Below are positions 1-6,570 of a stretch of 16,006 nt of DNA, piece by piece. Position numbers and translations under genes: made by a program. Positions within the stretch are counted from its first letter, which is position 1, and each line of letters begins with the position of its first letter. Source of the DNA: Rickettsiales bacterium. Its GTDB lineage: Bacteria > Pseudomonadota > Alphaproteobacteria > Rickettsiales > Anaplasmataceae. Below the pieces are notes generated by a model. That model was not told the DNA's origin and ran no database searches. It saw only the letters and a list, made by a program, of their open reading frames with translations. Location of the stretch: positions 1 to 16,006 of the forward strand of contig JAISAR010000116.1 in the NCBI GenBank assembly GCA_031266615.1, given 5' to 3'.

Positions 1-35
1 TCAAACTTCGGGTTTTTACCCATACAAGCTGAAAC

Positions 36-320
36 GCGCTTATAAGTCGTTTAAGACAGCACCCAACGTCAGGTTTTAAAATAGAGAGTGGAATAACTAG
101 CTACCTCGGGGTTTTATTGTCCTTTTCTTCTGCTTGGTAAATTTCTTAAATATTATAGCTTAGACTAGTTGCGCTTAAAAGCAGCTAAATTGCAGCGTTT
201 AAGACATAAAAACGCCAATACTGACAATAAACAATGGCCAGGGCTTCTTTTGCTTTTTTTTCTCTATTTGGTAAATTTCTTAAATATTTATAGCTAAAGG
301 TTAGTTGCAGTTTAAGATAC
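36..320 (+). repeat. Imperfect tandem repeat, about 134-bp period, upstream of fumC
   Basis: The landmarks GCGCTTA (36 and 171), CGTTTAAGACA (about 48 and 198) and GGTAAATTTCTTAAAT (136 and 270) recur in the same order at a spacing of 134-135 bases, giving two degenerate units (about 36-170 and 171-304). A shortened third start (TTAGTTGCAGTTTAAGATA) ends near 320. No gene is visible in 1-360. The T-rich half with GGTAAATTTCTTAAA also occurs inverted at about 15578-15626, so it belongs to a dispersed intergenic repeat family. The last repeat bases overlap the candidate fumC promoter. Similarity was judged by eye; the units are clearly diverged. Confidence 0.6.
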
Positions 321-333
321 AATACAGTATGAT
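305..333 (+). promoter_or_regulatory. Candidate sigma-70 promoter for fumC
   Basis: TTGCAG (305-310) and TATGAT (328-333) are separated by 17 bases. The -10 matches the consensus at five of six positions, the -35 at three. Transcription would begin near 340, leaving a leader of about 90 bases before fumC. The -35 lies in the end of the upstream repeat. Confidence 0.4.
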
Positions 334-362
334 TTAATTAACCAAAAAGTGGAGATATTAAC

Positions 363-413
363 ATGAAAAATTTATGTAGCGAAACTGGATTACAGTTTCA
401 GCTATTTGTATGA
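363..413 (+). CDS. Possible 16-codon leader ORF before fumC
   Basis: An ATG at 363 follows GGAG (351-354) at a workable eight-base spacing and opens a frame encoding MKNLCSETGLQFQLFV, ending at TGA 411-413. The stop lies just before the fumC Shine-Dalgarno sequence (AAGGAGG, 418-424), so ribosomes finishing here would be placed at the fumC start. It may be a leader peptide, a decayed gene start, or chance. No known peptide is recognised. Confidence 0.25.
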   Translation: MKNLCSETGLQFQLFV

Positions 414-429
414 CATCAAGGAGGAAGAT

Positions 430-1821
430 ATGGATAAAAAAACCAGAACAGAATCAGACAGCTTAGGGGAAGTAAAAGTACCAAGTGAACATTATTGGGG
501 AGCACAAACACAGCGTTCTTTGGAAAATTTTAAAATTAGCACGGAAAAGATGCCAGAGCCTATAATTGAAGCGTTAGCAATAGTAAAACTTGCAGCAGCA
601 CGTGTGAATATGAAGCATAGTGCCATAGATGAAAAAGTGGGGAATGCGATCTGCACAACTGCACAGGAGGTAATAGACGGCAAATTTAACGACGAATTTC
701 CACTTGTCGTATGGCAAACTGGATCTGGAACTCAAACCAACATGAACATGAATGAAGTGATCAGTAATCGTGCAATAGAGATTTTGAGTGGCAATTTGGG
801 CAGCAAGTCTCCAGTACACCCAAACGACCATGTGAACTTTGGCCAGTCATCAAATGATACTTTTCCAACAGCAATGCACATAGCAGCAGCAAAGCAGATA
901 AATTGTTCTCTCATTCCAAGTCTTGAAGTGCTACATAAGGCATTGAATGATAAAGTTCAGGAATTTAAAAATATAATAAAAGTAGGGCGTACTCATTTGC
1001 AAGACGCAACGCCTCTGACACTGGGACAGGAATTTTCTGGCCATGCAGTTCAAATTAAAAAGGGAATAGAAAGAGTAAAATCAGCTCTGAACAATGTGTA
1101 TGAGCTTGCACAAGGTGGCACCGCGGTTGGTACGGGACTCAATACTAAAAAAGGCTTTGCTGAAGATTTTGCTAAAGAAGTGGAAGAAATTACCAATCTT
1201 CCATTTATTTCAGCAAAAAATAAATTTGAAGCATTAGCAGCAAATGATGCTCTGGTTGAGCTAAGTGGAGCACTCAATACAGTAGCGGTCAGTTTAATGA
1301 AAATTGCAAATGATATAAGGTTGCTTGGTTCTGGTCCAAGGTGCGGAATTGGAGAAATAATATTGCCAGAGAATGAGCCAGGTTCTTCAATTATGCCAGG
1401 TAAAGTGAATCCAACTCAATGTGAGGCAGTAACTATGGTATGTGCTCAAGTTATGGGAAATCATGTTACTGTAACCATCAGTGGTTCAAACGGCCATTTT
1501 GAACTAAACGTGTTTAAGCCAGTAATAATTTACAATGTTTTACAGTCTATAAGACTTTTAGCTGACGCAAGTTTAAGTTTCACAGAAAAATGTGTGATTG
1601 GCATTAAGGCAAATGAAAAGAGAATAAAAGATCTGCTGAATCAGTCATTAATGTTGGTCACTATATTAAATACGCATATAGGATATGACAACGCAGCAAA
1701 AATAGCCAAACTTGCTTATAAAGAAAATATCACCCTAAAAGAAGCAGCAGTGAAGCTTGAGCTACTCACTGAACAAGAGTTTGAAAGAATAGTAAAACCA
1801 GAAGAAATGGTGAATTTATAA
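430..1821 (+). CDS. fumC: Class II fumarate hydratase (fumarase C)
   Basis: Interconverts fumarate and L-malate in the TCA cycle; iron-independent cytosolic homotetramer of the fumarase/aspartase superfamily. The start chosen is ATG 430, preceded by AAGGAGG at 418-424 with five-base spacing. A TTG start at 406 would add eight residues but would place the Shine-Dalgarno inside the gene. The 463-residue length is normal for FumC. Visible family features are GSGTQTNMNMNEV in the N-terminal half, GRTHLQDATPLTLGQE with the conserved His at residue 189, and the superfamily signature GSSIMPGKVNP at residues 318-328 with the catalytic-loop serine. No truncation or missing key residue is seen. It converges with a small minus-strand gene, the two stop codons sharing TTATAA at 1816-1821. 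Identification is very secure. Confidence 0.97.
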   Translation: MDKKTRTESDSLGEVKVPSEHYWGAQTQRSLENFKISTEKMPEPIIEALAIVKLAAARVNMKHSAIDEKVGNAICTTAQEVIDGKFNDEFPLVVWQTGSGTQTNMNMNEVISNRAIEILSGNLGSKSPVHPNDHVNFGQSSNDTFPTAMHIAAAKQINCSLIPSLEVLHKALNDKVQEFKNIIKVGRTHLQDATPLTLGQEFSGHAVQIKKGIERVKSALNNVYELAQGGTAVGTGLNTKKGFAEDFAKEVEEITNLPFISAKNKFEALAANDALVELSGALNTVAVSLMKIANDIRLLGSGPRCGIGEIILPENEPGSSIMPGKVNPTQCEAVTMVCAQVMGNHVTVTISGSNGHFELNVFKPVIIYNVLQSIRLLADASLSFTEKCVIGIKANEKRIKDLLNQSLMLVTILNTHIGYDNAAKIAKLAYKENITLKEAAVKLELLTEQEFERIVKPEEMVNL

Positions 1822-2070
1822 ATCACTAGTTTTATTACCAATGTTTAAAGCAGTTTCCTTTATCTCCTTTATTCTCTCGTCTGCTAACATTTTTAATTTC
1901 TCACCGTATCTGTAATAATTTCGCTTTATAGTACACAGCTCATCTGCAGAGTTATGATCCAATTTAGGGTAATATTCGTAATCGCAGTTTTCTTTGATGC
2001 CCTCAGTGCTTGTAAATGATGCTGAGAGTGGAAACGAAGCTAATAGTAAAGTAAGTGCAAAGCTTTTCAT
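1816..2070 (-). CDS. Small exported protein of unknown function, 84 aa
   Basis: I do not recognise a family. Residues 1-18 form a classical Sec signal peptide: Lys at position 2, a hydrophobic core (FALTLLLASFPL) and small residues SAS before a likely cleavage site near residue 18. The mature part of about 66 residues has two cysteines (C29, C46) that could form a disulfide in the periplasm, a Tyr-rich stretch, and a charged C-terminal half likely to be helical. The start is the only ATG that gives the signal peptide, but the upstream bases show only a weak GAG as ribosome site. It lies 145 bases beyond the transaldolase gene on the same strand and its stop overlaps the fumC stop. The signal peptide and its position between solid genes argue that it is real. 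Confidence 0.7.
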   Translation of the reverse strand: MKSFALTLLLASFPLSASFTSTEGIKENCDYEYYPKLDHNSADELCTIKRNYYRYGEKLKMLADERIKEIKETALNIGNKTSDL

Positions 2071-2105
2071 ACTGAATATTTAAGCTCAATTGCGTTATAA
2101 ATCTA

Positions 2106-2134
2106 TTAATAGTGAAAGAAGAAAAACCGATCAA
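2106..2134 (-). promoter_or_regulatory. Candidate promoter for the small exported protein gene
   Basis: On the minus strand TTGATC (2134-2129) and TATTAA (2111-2106) are 17 bases apart, each matching consensus at four of six positions, about 36 bases upstream of the ATG. In such A+T-rich DNA matches of this quality arise often, so support is modest. Confidence 0.3.
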
Positions 2135-2215
2135 TAGATCTCTTGAACAACCTGCTTTCTGATTTAGCGCCAAAACTTGCTTTCGCTCTTCAAATTTTCC
2201 CGTTTTTGTAACCGT

Positions 2216-2860
2216 TTATTGTTTTGCATTCCAATCTTGTTCAAATATTACAAGCCCCTGGTCGGTAAGTGGATGGTTAAGTAATTGTCTAAGTATTTTC
2301 GCTGGCACAGTAATTGAATCAGCACCAAGCCTTGCAGCTTCTACTACATGCGTTGGACTTCTTACCGATGCAACAAGAACTTTGGTATCAAAGCCGTAAT
2401 TAGAATATATAGTGCATATATCTTCTATTAGTGACAAGCCATCATAGCTTATATCATCAAGGCGACCAACAAAAGGGGAAATAAAACAAGCACCGGCCTT
2501 AGCGGTAAGCAGTGCTTGTCCAGGAGAAAAACATAATGTAATGTTAACAGGTATTTTATGCTCTGTCCACAACTTTTTACAAGAAATTAATCCTTCATGT
2601 GTAAGAGGCAGTTTGATTACGATATTGCTAGCGATTTTCGCTAACTTAAGACCTTCTTTGATCATATCTTCATGGTTATCCGCAACAACTTCTACACTAA
2701 CAGGCCCTTCTATAATAGAGCATATCTCACTTATTAAATCTTCATATTTATTTTTACGCCCAGATTTTGCTATCAAAGAAGGATTGGTTGTTATGCCATC
2801 AATGAACTCTTTTAGTTCTTTAATTTCATTTAAATCAATGCTATCAAGAAAAATTTCCAT
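2216..2860 (-). CDS. tal: TalC-type transaldolase (small transaldolase / fructose-6-phosphate aldolase family)
   Basis: Class I aldolase of the short transaldolase family. It likely transfers a dihydroxyacetone unit between sugar phosphates in the non-oxidative pentose phosphate pathway. At 214 residues it has the normal length of the single-domain TIM-barrel form. Visible motifs are DGITTNPSLIAKSG (21-34), VIKLPLT (81-87) with Lys83 as the expected Schiff-base lysine, and SPFVGRLDD (128-136). The residue equivalent to Tyr131 of E. coli fructose-6-phosphate aldolase is Phe130 here, as in true transaldolases, which favours transaldolase activity. The start is firm: a GGGGAG ribosome site (minus strand, 2870-2865) lies just upstream. 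It follows atpC by 37 bases on the same strand, so cotranscription with the ATP synthase pair is plausible. Confidence 0.93.
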   Translation of the reverse strand: MEIFLDSIDLNEIKELKEFIDGITTNPSLIAKSGRKNKYEDLISEICSIIEGPVSVEVVADNHEDMIKEGLKLAKIASNIVIKLPLTHEGLISCKKLWTEHKIPVNITLCFSPGQALLTAKAGACFISPFVGRLDDISYDGLSLIEDICTIYSNYGFDTKVLVASVRSPTHVVEAARLGADSITVPAKILRQLLNHPLTDQGLVIFEQDWNAKQ

Positions 2861-2897
2861 ACTACTCCCCCATTAACAAACAACGTACGATAAAAAC

Positions 2898-3230
2898 TTA
2901 CTGACTGAGATAATTCAACTGCATGTTTATCCTTTTGCTCTTCAAAGATTCCTCATCATGAATTGCATGATCAAAAATCTGAACTTGGTTCGTTATAATG
3001 CTACAATTATTATCTGCAACTTCCAACACACCACTATCAACCACAACTTTTTCTTTTTTTTGATTACTCATTTTGACAGTAATTATACCGGGCAATAAAT
3101 AAATTAGGTAAGGAGAATGGTGAGCTAAAACCATAAGCTCCCCTTCAAGCCCATTTATTGCAAGAGAAGTCACTTTATTGAATGAAATTTGATTATCAGG
3201 AGAAAAAAATTGCACTTTGAAGGCATTCAT
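2898..3230 (-). CDS. atpC: F1Fo ATP synthase epsilon subunit (short form)
   Basis: Epsilon subunit of the F1 sector, forming part of the central stalk that couples proton flow to ATP synthesis. The N-terminal beta-sandwich is clear: MNAFKVQFFSPDNQ, then the region GLEGELMVLAHHSPYLIYLLPG typical of the family, then a VDSGVLEVADN strand near residues 65-75. At 110 residues it is shorter than the usual 130-140; only about 25 residues follow the sandwich, so the C-terminal helical hairpin that inhibits ATP hydrolysis in other bacteria is largely absent. It starts five bases after the atpD stop with little ribosome-binding sequence, suggesting translational coupling. Identity rests on the sandwich motifs and the atpD-atpC order. 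Confidence 0.92.
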   Translation of the reverse strand: MNAFKVQFFSPDNQISFNKVTSLAINGLEGELMVLAHHSPYLIYLLPGIITVKMSNQKKEKVVVDSGVLEVADNNCSIITNQVQIFDHAIHDEESLKSKRINMQLNYLSQ

Positions 3231-3235
3231 AATCT

Positions 3236-4678
3236 TTAATTTTTAGTTCCAACTTTAGTTTCAGCCTTTATTAATTCAGCCTTTTGCATTGCTTCGTCTA
3301 TATTCCCCACCATATAAAAGGCAGCCTCTGGCAAGTGATCATACTTGCCTTCAACAATCCCTTTAAAGCTAGAAACAGTATCGGAAAGCGAAACAAATTT
3401 ACCAGGCATGCCAGTAAATATCTCCGCAACGTGAAAAGGTTGAGAAAGAAACTTCTGAATTTTACGAGCCCTATCAACAACAATTTTATCCTCATCAGAT
3501 AGTTCATCCATACCAAGTATTGCAATAATATCTTGCAGTGATTTATAAGTTTGCAATATACGCTTCACCTCAGAAGCCACCTTATAATGCTCTTCACCAA
3601 TGATTTCAGCAGACAAAGACTGAGAAGTTGAATCAAGTGGATCAACAGCAGGGTATATCCCCATTTCAGCTATTTGCCTTGATAACACTGTGGTCGCATC
3701 AAGGTGAGAAAACGTAGTTGCAGGAGCTGGATCAGTCAAATCATCCGCAGGAACATATATAGCTTGCACGGAAGTAATGGAACCTGAAGTGGTTGAAGCT
3801 ATTCTCTCTTGCATTGCACCCATATCGGTTGCAAGGGTTGGCTGATAACCAACAGCTGAAGGTATTCTTCCAAGTAAAGCAGAAACTTCAGAACCAGCTT
3901 GTGTAAAACGGAAGATATTATCCACAAAAAATAAAACATCTTGATTTTCACGATCACGAAAATACTCTGCCATAGTTAGAGCTGTTAAAGCAACCCTAGC
4001 CCTTGCCCCGGGAAGCTCATTCATCTGACCATAAACCAAAACAGCTTGAGATTTTTCATGCTCATTTATATCTATTACATTTGAAGTGATCATCTCGTGA
4101 TAAAGGTCATTGCCTTCACGTGTTCTCTCTCCTACTCCGGCAAACACGGAAAATCCTTTATGAGCTTTTGCTATATTGTTAATCAATTCCATTATCAGAA
4201 CTGTTTTACCAACACCAGCTCCACCAAATAAACCAATTTTTCCTCCTTTAAGGTAAGGTGCAAGAAGATCTACAACTTTTATTCCCGTAACTAAAACTTC
4301 TTCCTGTATCCTCTGCTCAGTAAAACTTGGAGGCGCTCTATGTATAGGTTCTAAATCATGCTTTCCTTTCAGCGGACCACACTCATCTATAAGCTCTCCT
4401 ACAACATTAAAGATTCTCCCTAAAGTTGAACGCCCAACCGGAACTGATATTGGTGCACCTGTATCAACAAATTCGTCATCTCTTGATACACCATCTGTGC
4501 TATCCATAGCAATACAACGGACTATATTGTCACCTATATGCTGTGAAACTTCTAAAACCAGCTCCTTGCCCTTATATTTTAGTTTGCTTTTTAAAGCATT
4601 AAATATTTTAGGTAGCTCGCCTTCAAATTTTAAATCAACAACTGCTTGAGTTACCTTAACCGTTCTACCTATATTCAT
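3236..4678 (-). CDS. atpD: F1Fo ATP synthase beta subunit
   Basis: Catalytic subunit of F1, which synthesises ATP at the alpha-beta interfaces. With ATG 4678 as start the protein has 480 residues, the normal length. A GTG at 4702 would add eight residues; the conserved family start (MNIGRTVKVTQAVVD) supports the ATG, though neither start has a good Shine-Dalgarno. Seen in order: N-terminal beta-barrel, P-loop GGAGVGKT (152-159), GVGERTREGNDLYHEM, Walker B region VLFFVDNIFRF, the signature PAVDPLDSTS, and DELSDED matching the family DELSEED loop. One oddity is MNELPGARARVAL, where the family norm has MNEPPG. Only atpD and atpC are present; the alpha, gamma, delta and Fo genes must lie elsewhere, as expected for the scattered ATP synthase genes of this group. 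Confidence 0.96.
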   Translation of the reverse strand: MNIGRTVKVTQAVVDLKFEGELPKIFNALKSKLKYKGKELVLEVSQHIGDNIVRCIAMDSTDGVSRDDEFVDTGAPISVPVGRSTLGRIFNVVGELIDECGPLKGKHDLEPIHRAPPSFTEQRIQEEVLVTGIKVVDLLAPYLKGGKIGLFGGAGVGKTVLIMELINNIAKAHKGFSVFAGVGERTREGNDLYHEMITSNVIDINEHEKSQAVLVYGQMNELPGARARVALTALTMAEYFRDRENQDVLFFVDNIFRFTQAGSEVSALLGRIPSAVGYQPTLATDMGAMQERIASTTSGSITSVQAIYVPADDLTDPAPATTFSHLDATTVLSRQIAEMGIYPAVDPLDSTSQSLSAEIIGEEHYKVASEVKRILQTYKSLQDIIAILGMDELSDEDKIVVDRARKIQKFLSQPFHVAEIFTGMPGKFVSLSDTVSSFKGIVEGKYDHLPEAAFYMVGNIDEAMQKAELIKAETKVGTKN

Positions 4679-4713
4679 CTCTTTACTTTTATCACCTAAC
4701 ACTACAATTTTAT

Positions 4714-4733
4714 AAAAAAGTTCCTAAAGAACT
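4714..4733 (-). terminator. Small hairpin plus T-run between pstC and atpD (weak terminator or attenuator)
   Basis: On the minus strand AGTTC-TTTAG-GAACT (4733-4719) is a perfect five-base-pair inverted repeat followed directly by a run of T (through 4714). It has the shape of a minimal intrinsic terminator for the pstC transcript, but the stem is short and A+T-rich. It lies only 35 bases before the atpD ATG, leaving no room for a downstream promoter. It may instead be a leader structure of atpD mRNA, or chance. Confidence 0.3.
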
Positions 4734-4749
4734 CCCCAAGAAAATAAAT

Positions 4750-4779
4750 CTTATATTATTAATAGAAATTTTGCAACAA
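4750..4779 (-). promoter_or_regulatory. Candidate promoter for atpD-atpC
   Basis: On the minus strand TTGTTG (4779-4774) and TATAAG (4755-4750) are 18 bases apart. The -10 matches at five of six positions, the -35 at three. It would give a leader of about 65 bases containing the AGTTC/GAACT hairpin. Support is weak; readthrough from pstC is equally possible. Confidence 0.25.
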
Positions 4780-4785
4780 CATTTG

Positions 4786-5883
4786 CTAATTACGCTTTAT
4801 TATGAACAGTGCAAACGCATTTAAGAGCCAAGTAATAATAAATAACACTAAACTAAGTGCGTAAGCAGCAAGAGTTTGTACACTACTGAAATCCTGATCT
4901 CCGGTAAGTAATGTAGCAATCTGTACAGTAATAGTAGTAACTGAATTGAGAGGATTAAAAGTCAAGTTTGAGTTGATTCCCACAGCCATCAGCACGATCA
5001 TTGTTTCGCCTATCACTCTCGAAATTGACAACAAAATTGCACTTAAAATTGTCGGCATTGCATAAGGTATTGTTATGTGCCATATAGTTTCTGCTGGAGT
5101 GGCCCCCAATGCCATAAAGCCATAGCATAAGCTCTTTGGAACAGACCTGATTGCGTCTTCTAATAAAGAAATAATAAAAGGAAGGATCATTATCCCTATC
5201 GATAAACCAGCAACTAAGGCACTCTCTGAGTGTATACTCAAACCAAAAAAACTTGCTATCTGTTTCACAGAAGAAGATAAAAATACAACCGAGAAATATC
5301 CATACACGACTGTAGGAATAGCAGATAAAACTTGCAAAGTTGTATTAACAATGTAACGCACTTTCCCACTCGCATATTCACTAATATATATTGCAGAAAA
5401 CAAACCAAGCGGAACAGCAACCAGCATTGCTACAATAGTTATAACCAACGTGCCAACCAAAAGCGGGGTTATACCGAAACATCCTATTTTTTCTCCATTG
5501 ATAGTTACCACATTATGGCTCCATTTCAAGCAAAACAAGAATTCTGAAATAGCTACTTCTTTAAAAAAATTAACAGATTGGGTAAGAATAGATAACATTA
5601 TAAATAAAGTGATAAAAAACGATATGGCCAGAGCCACAAACAGTGAAAATTTGATTATCTTATTTCTTTTGCTTTTAAATATAAAAGCAAACACGAAAAA
5701 AAGTAACGCTATAGAAATGGAAATTATAAAACAATTGTTACAGAGTATTAATAACCAAGTTAACATCCATATACAACTAAGATATAAATAAGATTTAACC
5801 TTGTCCACTTGCTGAAACTTGCTAAAGCAAAATAAAAGAATTAGTAGCGTAGGTATGGAAAGGATTATTGCCAACGAATTCAT
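4786..5883 (-). CDS. pstC: Phosphate ABC transporter permease, PstC-like
   Basis: Inner-membrane permease of a PstSCAB-type phosphate importer. The C-terminal two thirds (about 135-363) form a binding-protein-dependent permease domain: TPLLVGTLV, LSAIPTVVYGYFSV, and the ATPase-contacting loop LEDAIRSVPKSLCYGFMALG with GATPAETIWHITIP (about 241-273). The segment SRVIGETMIVLMAVG (289-303) is typical of PstC, whereas PstA usually reads GETAP at that place. Residues 1-100 add about four hydrophobic segments (3-20, 33-50, 52-70, 79-100), an N-terminal extension seen in some PstC proteins. At 365 residues the length is normal to slightly long. No clear Shine-Dalgarno precedes the ATG. No pstS, pstA or pstB lies nearby, so partners must be encoded elsewhere. 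PstA remains a less likely alternative. Confidence 0.85.
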   Translation of the reverse strand: MNSLAIILSIPTLLILLFCFSKFQQVDKVKSYLYLSCIWMLTWLLILCNNCFIISISIALLFFVFAFIFKSKRNKIIKFSLFVALAISFFITLFIMLSILTQSVNFFKEVAISEFLFCLKWSHNVVTINGEKIGCFGITPLLVGTLVITIVAMLVAVPLGLFSAIYISEYASGKVRYIVNTTLQVLSAIPTVVYGYFSVVFLSSSVKQIASFFGLSIHSESALVAGLSIGIMILPFIISLLEDAIRSVPKSLCYGFMALGATPAETIWHITIPYAMPTILSAILLSISRVIGETMIVLMAVGINSNLTFNPLNSVTTITVQIATLLTGDQDFSSVQTLAAYALSLVLFIITWLLNAFALFIIKRN

Positions 5884-5946
5884 CTATCGAATCTTATTTT
5901 ACGAGAATACAACTTTAAGAGTATCCAAATATAATGCAACCATCAT

Positions 5947-5974
5947 TTGACAATAAAGTAAAATAAATTAAAAT
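5947..5974 (+). promoter_or_regulatory. Promoter for rpmH-rnpA
   Basis: A perfect -35 TTGACA (5947-5952) and a -10 TAAAAT (5969-5974, five of six) are separated by 16 bases. Transcription would begin near 5981, about 17 bases before the rpmH ATG. This is among the best promoter matches in the window and fits a highly expressed ribosomal protein gene. Confidence 0.65.
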
Positions 5975-5997
5975 AACTAATTATATTTATAAAAACA

Positions 5998-6132
5998 ATG
6001 AAGAGAACATTTCAACCGAAAAATTTGATAAGAAAGCGCAGGCACGGCTTCCGCTCACGTATGGCAACAAGAGCTGGAAGGAAAATTCTCAGTAGGCGTC
6101 GCTCATTAGGATGCAAAAAACTATGTGCATAG
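5998..6132 (+). CDS. rpmH: Large ribosomal subunit protein bL34
   Basis: A 44-residue, very basic protein of the 50S subunit. The sequence begins MKRTFQPKNLIRKRRHGFRS and continues with RMATRAGRKILSRRRSLG, the invariant core of bL34. The length (44) is that of most bacterial L34 proteins, and the stop is TAG at 6130-6132. It lies directly upstream of rnpA in the order conserved across bacteria, and the rnpA ATG (6123) lies inside its 3' end, giving a 10-base overlap and probable translational coupling. Only a weak A-rich ribosome site is seen before the ATG. Confidence 0.97.
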   Translation: MKRTFQPKNLIRKRRHGFRSRMATRAGRKILSRRRSLGCKKLCA

Positions 6133-6484
6133 TTAAGTTATCGAGCATAAAAAAAAAGAGTTTTCATTTGCTTTTAAAAACAAGCGAGTATCTGGTAGCC
6201 TTTTTTATCGTGGGCTCTACGTATCGTTATATGCCATAAAAGAGAAAGAGCCCGAAAAGTATATTTACACTATTAGAACAGGTCTAGTTGTCAGTAAAAA
6301 AGCTGGAAAAGCAGCAAAAAGAAACAAAATCAAAAGACGATTAAGGGCACTTGCCAGATTTATCATTCTAAATATAAATAACGCAGGATATTATTACATA
6401 ATATTGACTCATAGAAATATTATGCAAGCAAGTTATAAAAACTTACAGAAAGATCTAACTATTTGTCTAAAAAAAATAAAATAA
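6123..6484 (+). CDS. rnpA: RNase P protein component, requiring a -1 frameshift at an A9 tract
   Basis: Protein subunit of RNase P, which supports the catalytic RNA in tRNA 5' maturation. The gene follows rpmH as expected but is split between two frames. From ATG 6123 the frame reads MCIVKLSSIKKK, then without a shift stops at 6237 after 38 residues. The body lies in the -1 frame: EFSFAFKNKRVSGSLFYRG, GLVVSKKAGKAAKRN and the RNase P signature RNKIKRRLR, ending at TAA 6482-6484. That frame is closed upstream by TAA 6134-6136 and offers no ATG, GTG or TTG before the conserved region. The frames meet at nine A's (6149-6157) followed by G, containing A_AAA_AAG (6152-6158). A -1 slip there yields a 120-residue protein of normal RnpA length (signature at residues 67-75). 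Alternatives are polymerase slippage to A10, a sequencing or assembly error, or a recent disabling deletion; the intact body argues against decay. Confidence 0.85.
6152..6158 (+). promoter_or_regulatory. Slippery heptamer A_AAA_AAG in rnpA (putative -1 recoding or transcriptional slippage site)
   Basis: In the frame of ATG 6123 the codons read ATA AAA AAA AAG, so the heptamer A_AAA_AAG is phased exactly as in the E. coli dnaX frameshift signal. A -1 slip continues with GAG TTT TCA, the start of the conserved RnpA core. The surrounding A9 tract is also long enough for RNA polymerase slippage. No strong stimulatory stem-loop or Shine-Dalgarno-like stimulator is evident nearby; only a GAG at 6143-6145 and a weak GCTT/AAGC pairing downstream. 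Confidence 0.5.
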
Positions 6485-6505
6485 AAAAAAATCTCAATTA
6501 AAGTA

Positions 6506-6533
6506 TTTACAACTATATTATTTATGATAACAT
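6506..6533 (+). promoter_or_regulatory. Candidate promoter for the 90-aa gene
   Basis: TTTACA (6506-6511, five of six) and TAACAT (6528-6533, four of six) are 16 bases apart, and TG at 6525-6526 makes the -10 an extended type. Transcription would begin near 6540, about 30 bases before the ATG at 6571. Confidence 0.4.
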
Positions 6534-6570
6534 AAGTAAAATTTTTAAAAATAGTTAATGGGTGTGGTGA

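Noticed and set aside
2541..2876. A 111-codon plus-strand frame with hydrophobic stretches.
   Set aside because: It is antisense to the well-supported transaldolase gene, which has a strong ribosome site and conserved motifs.
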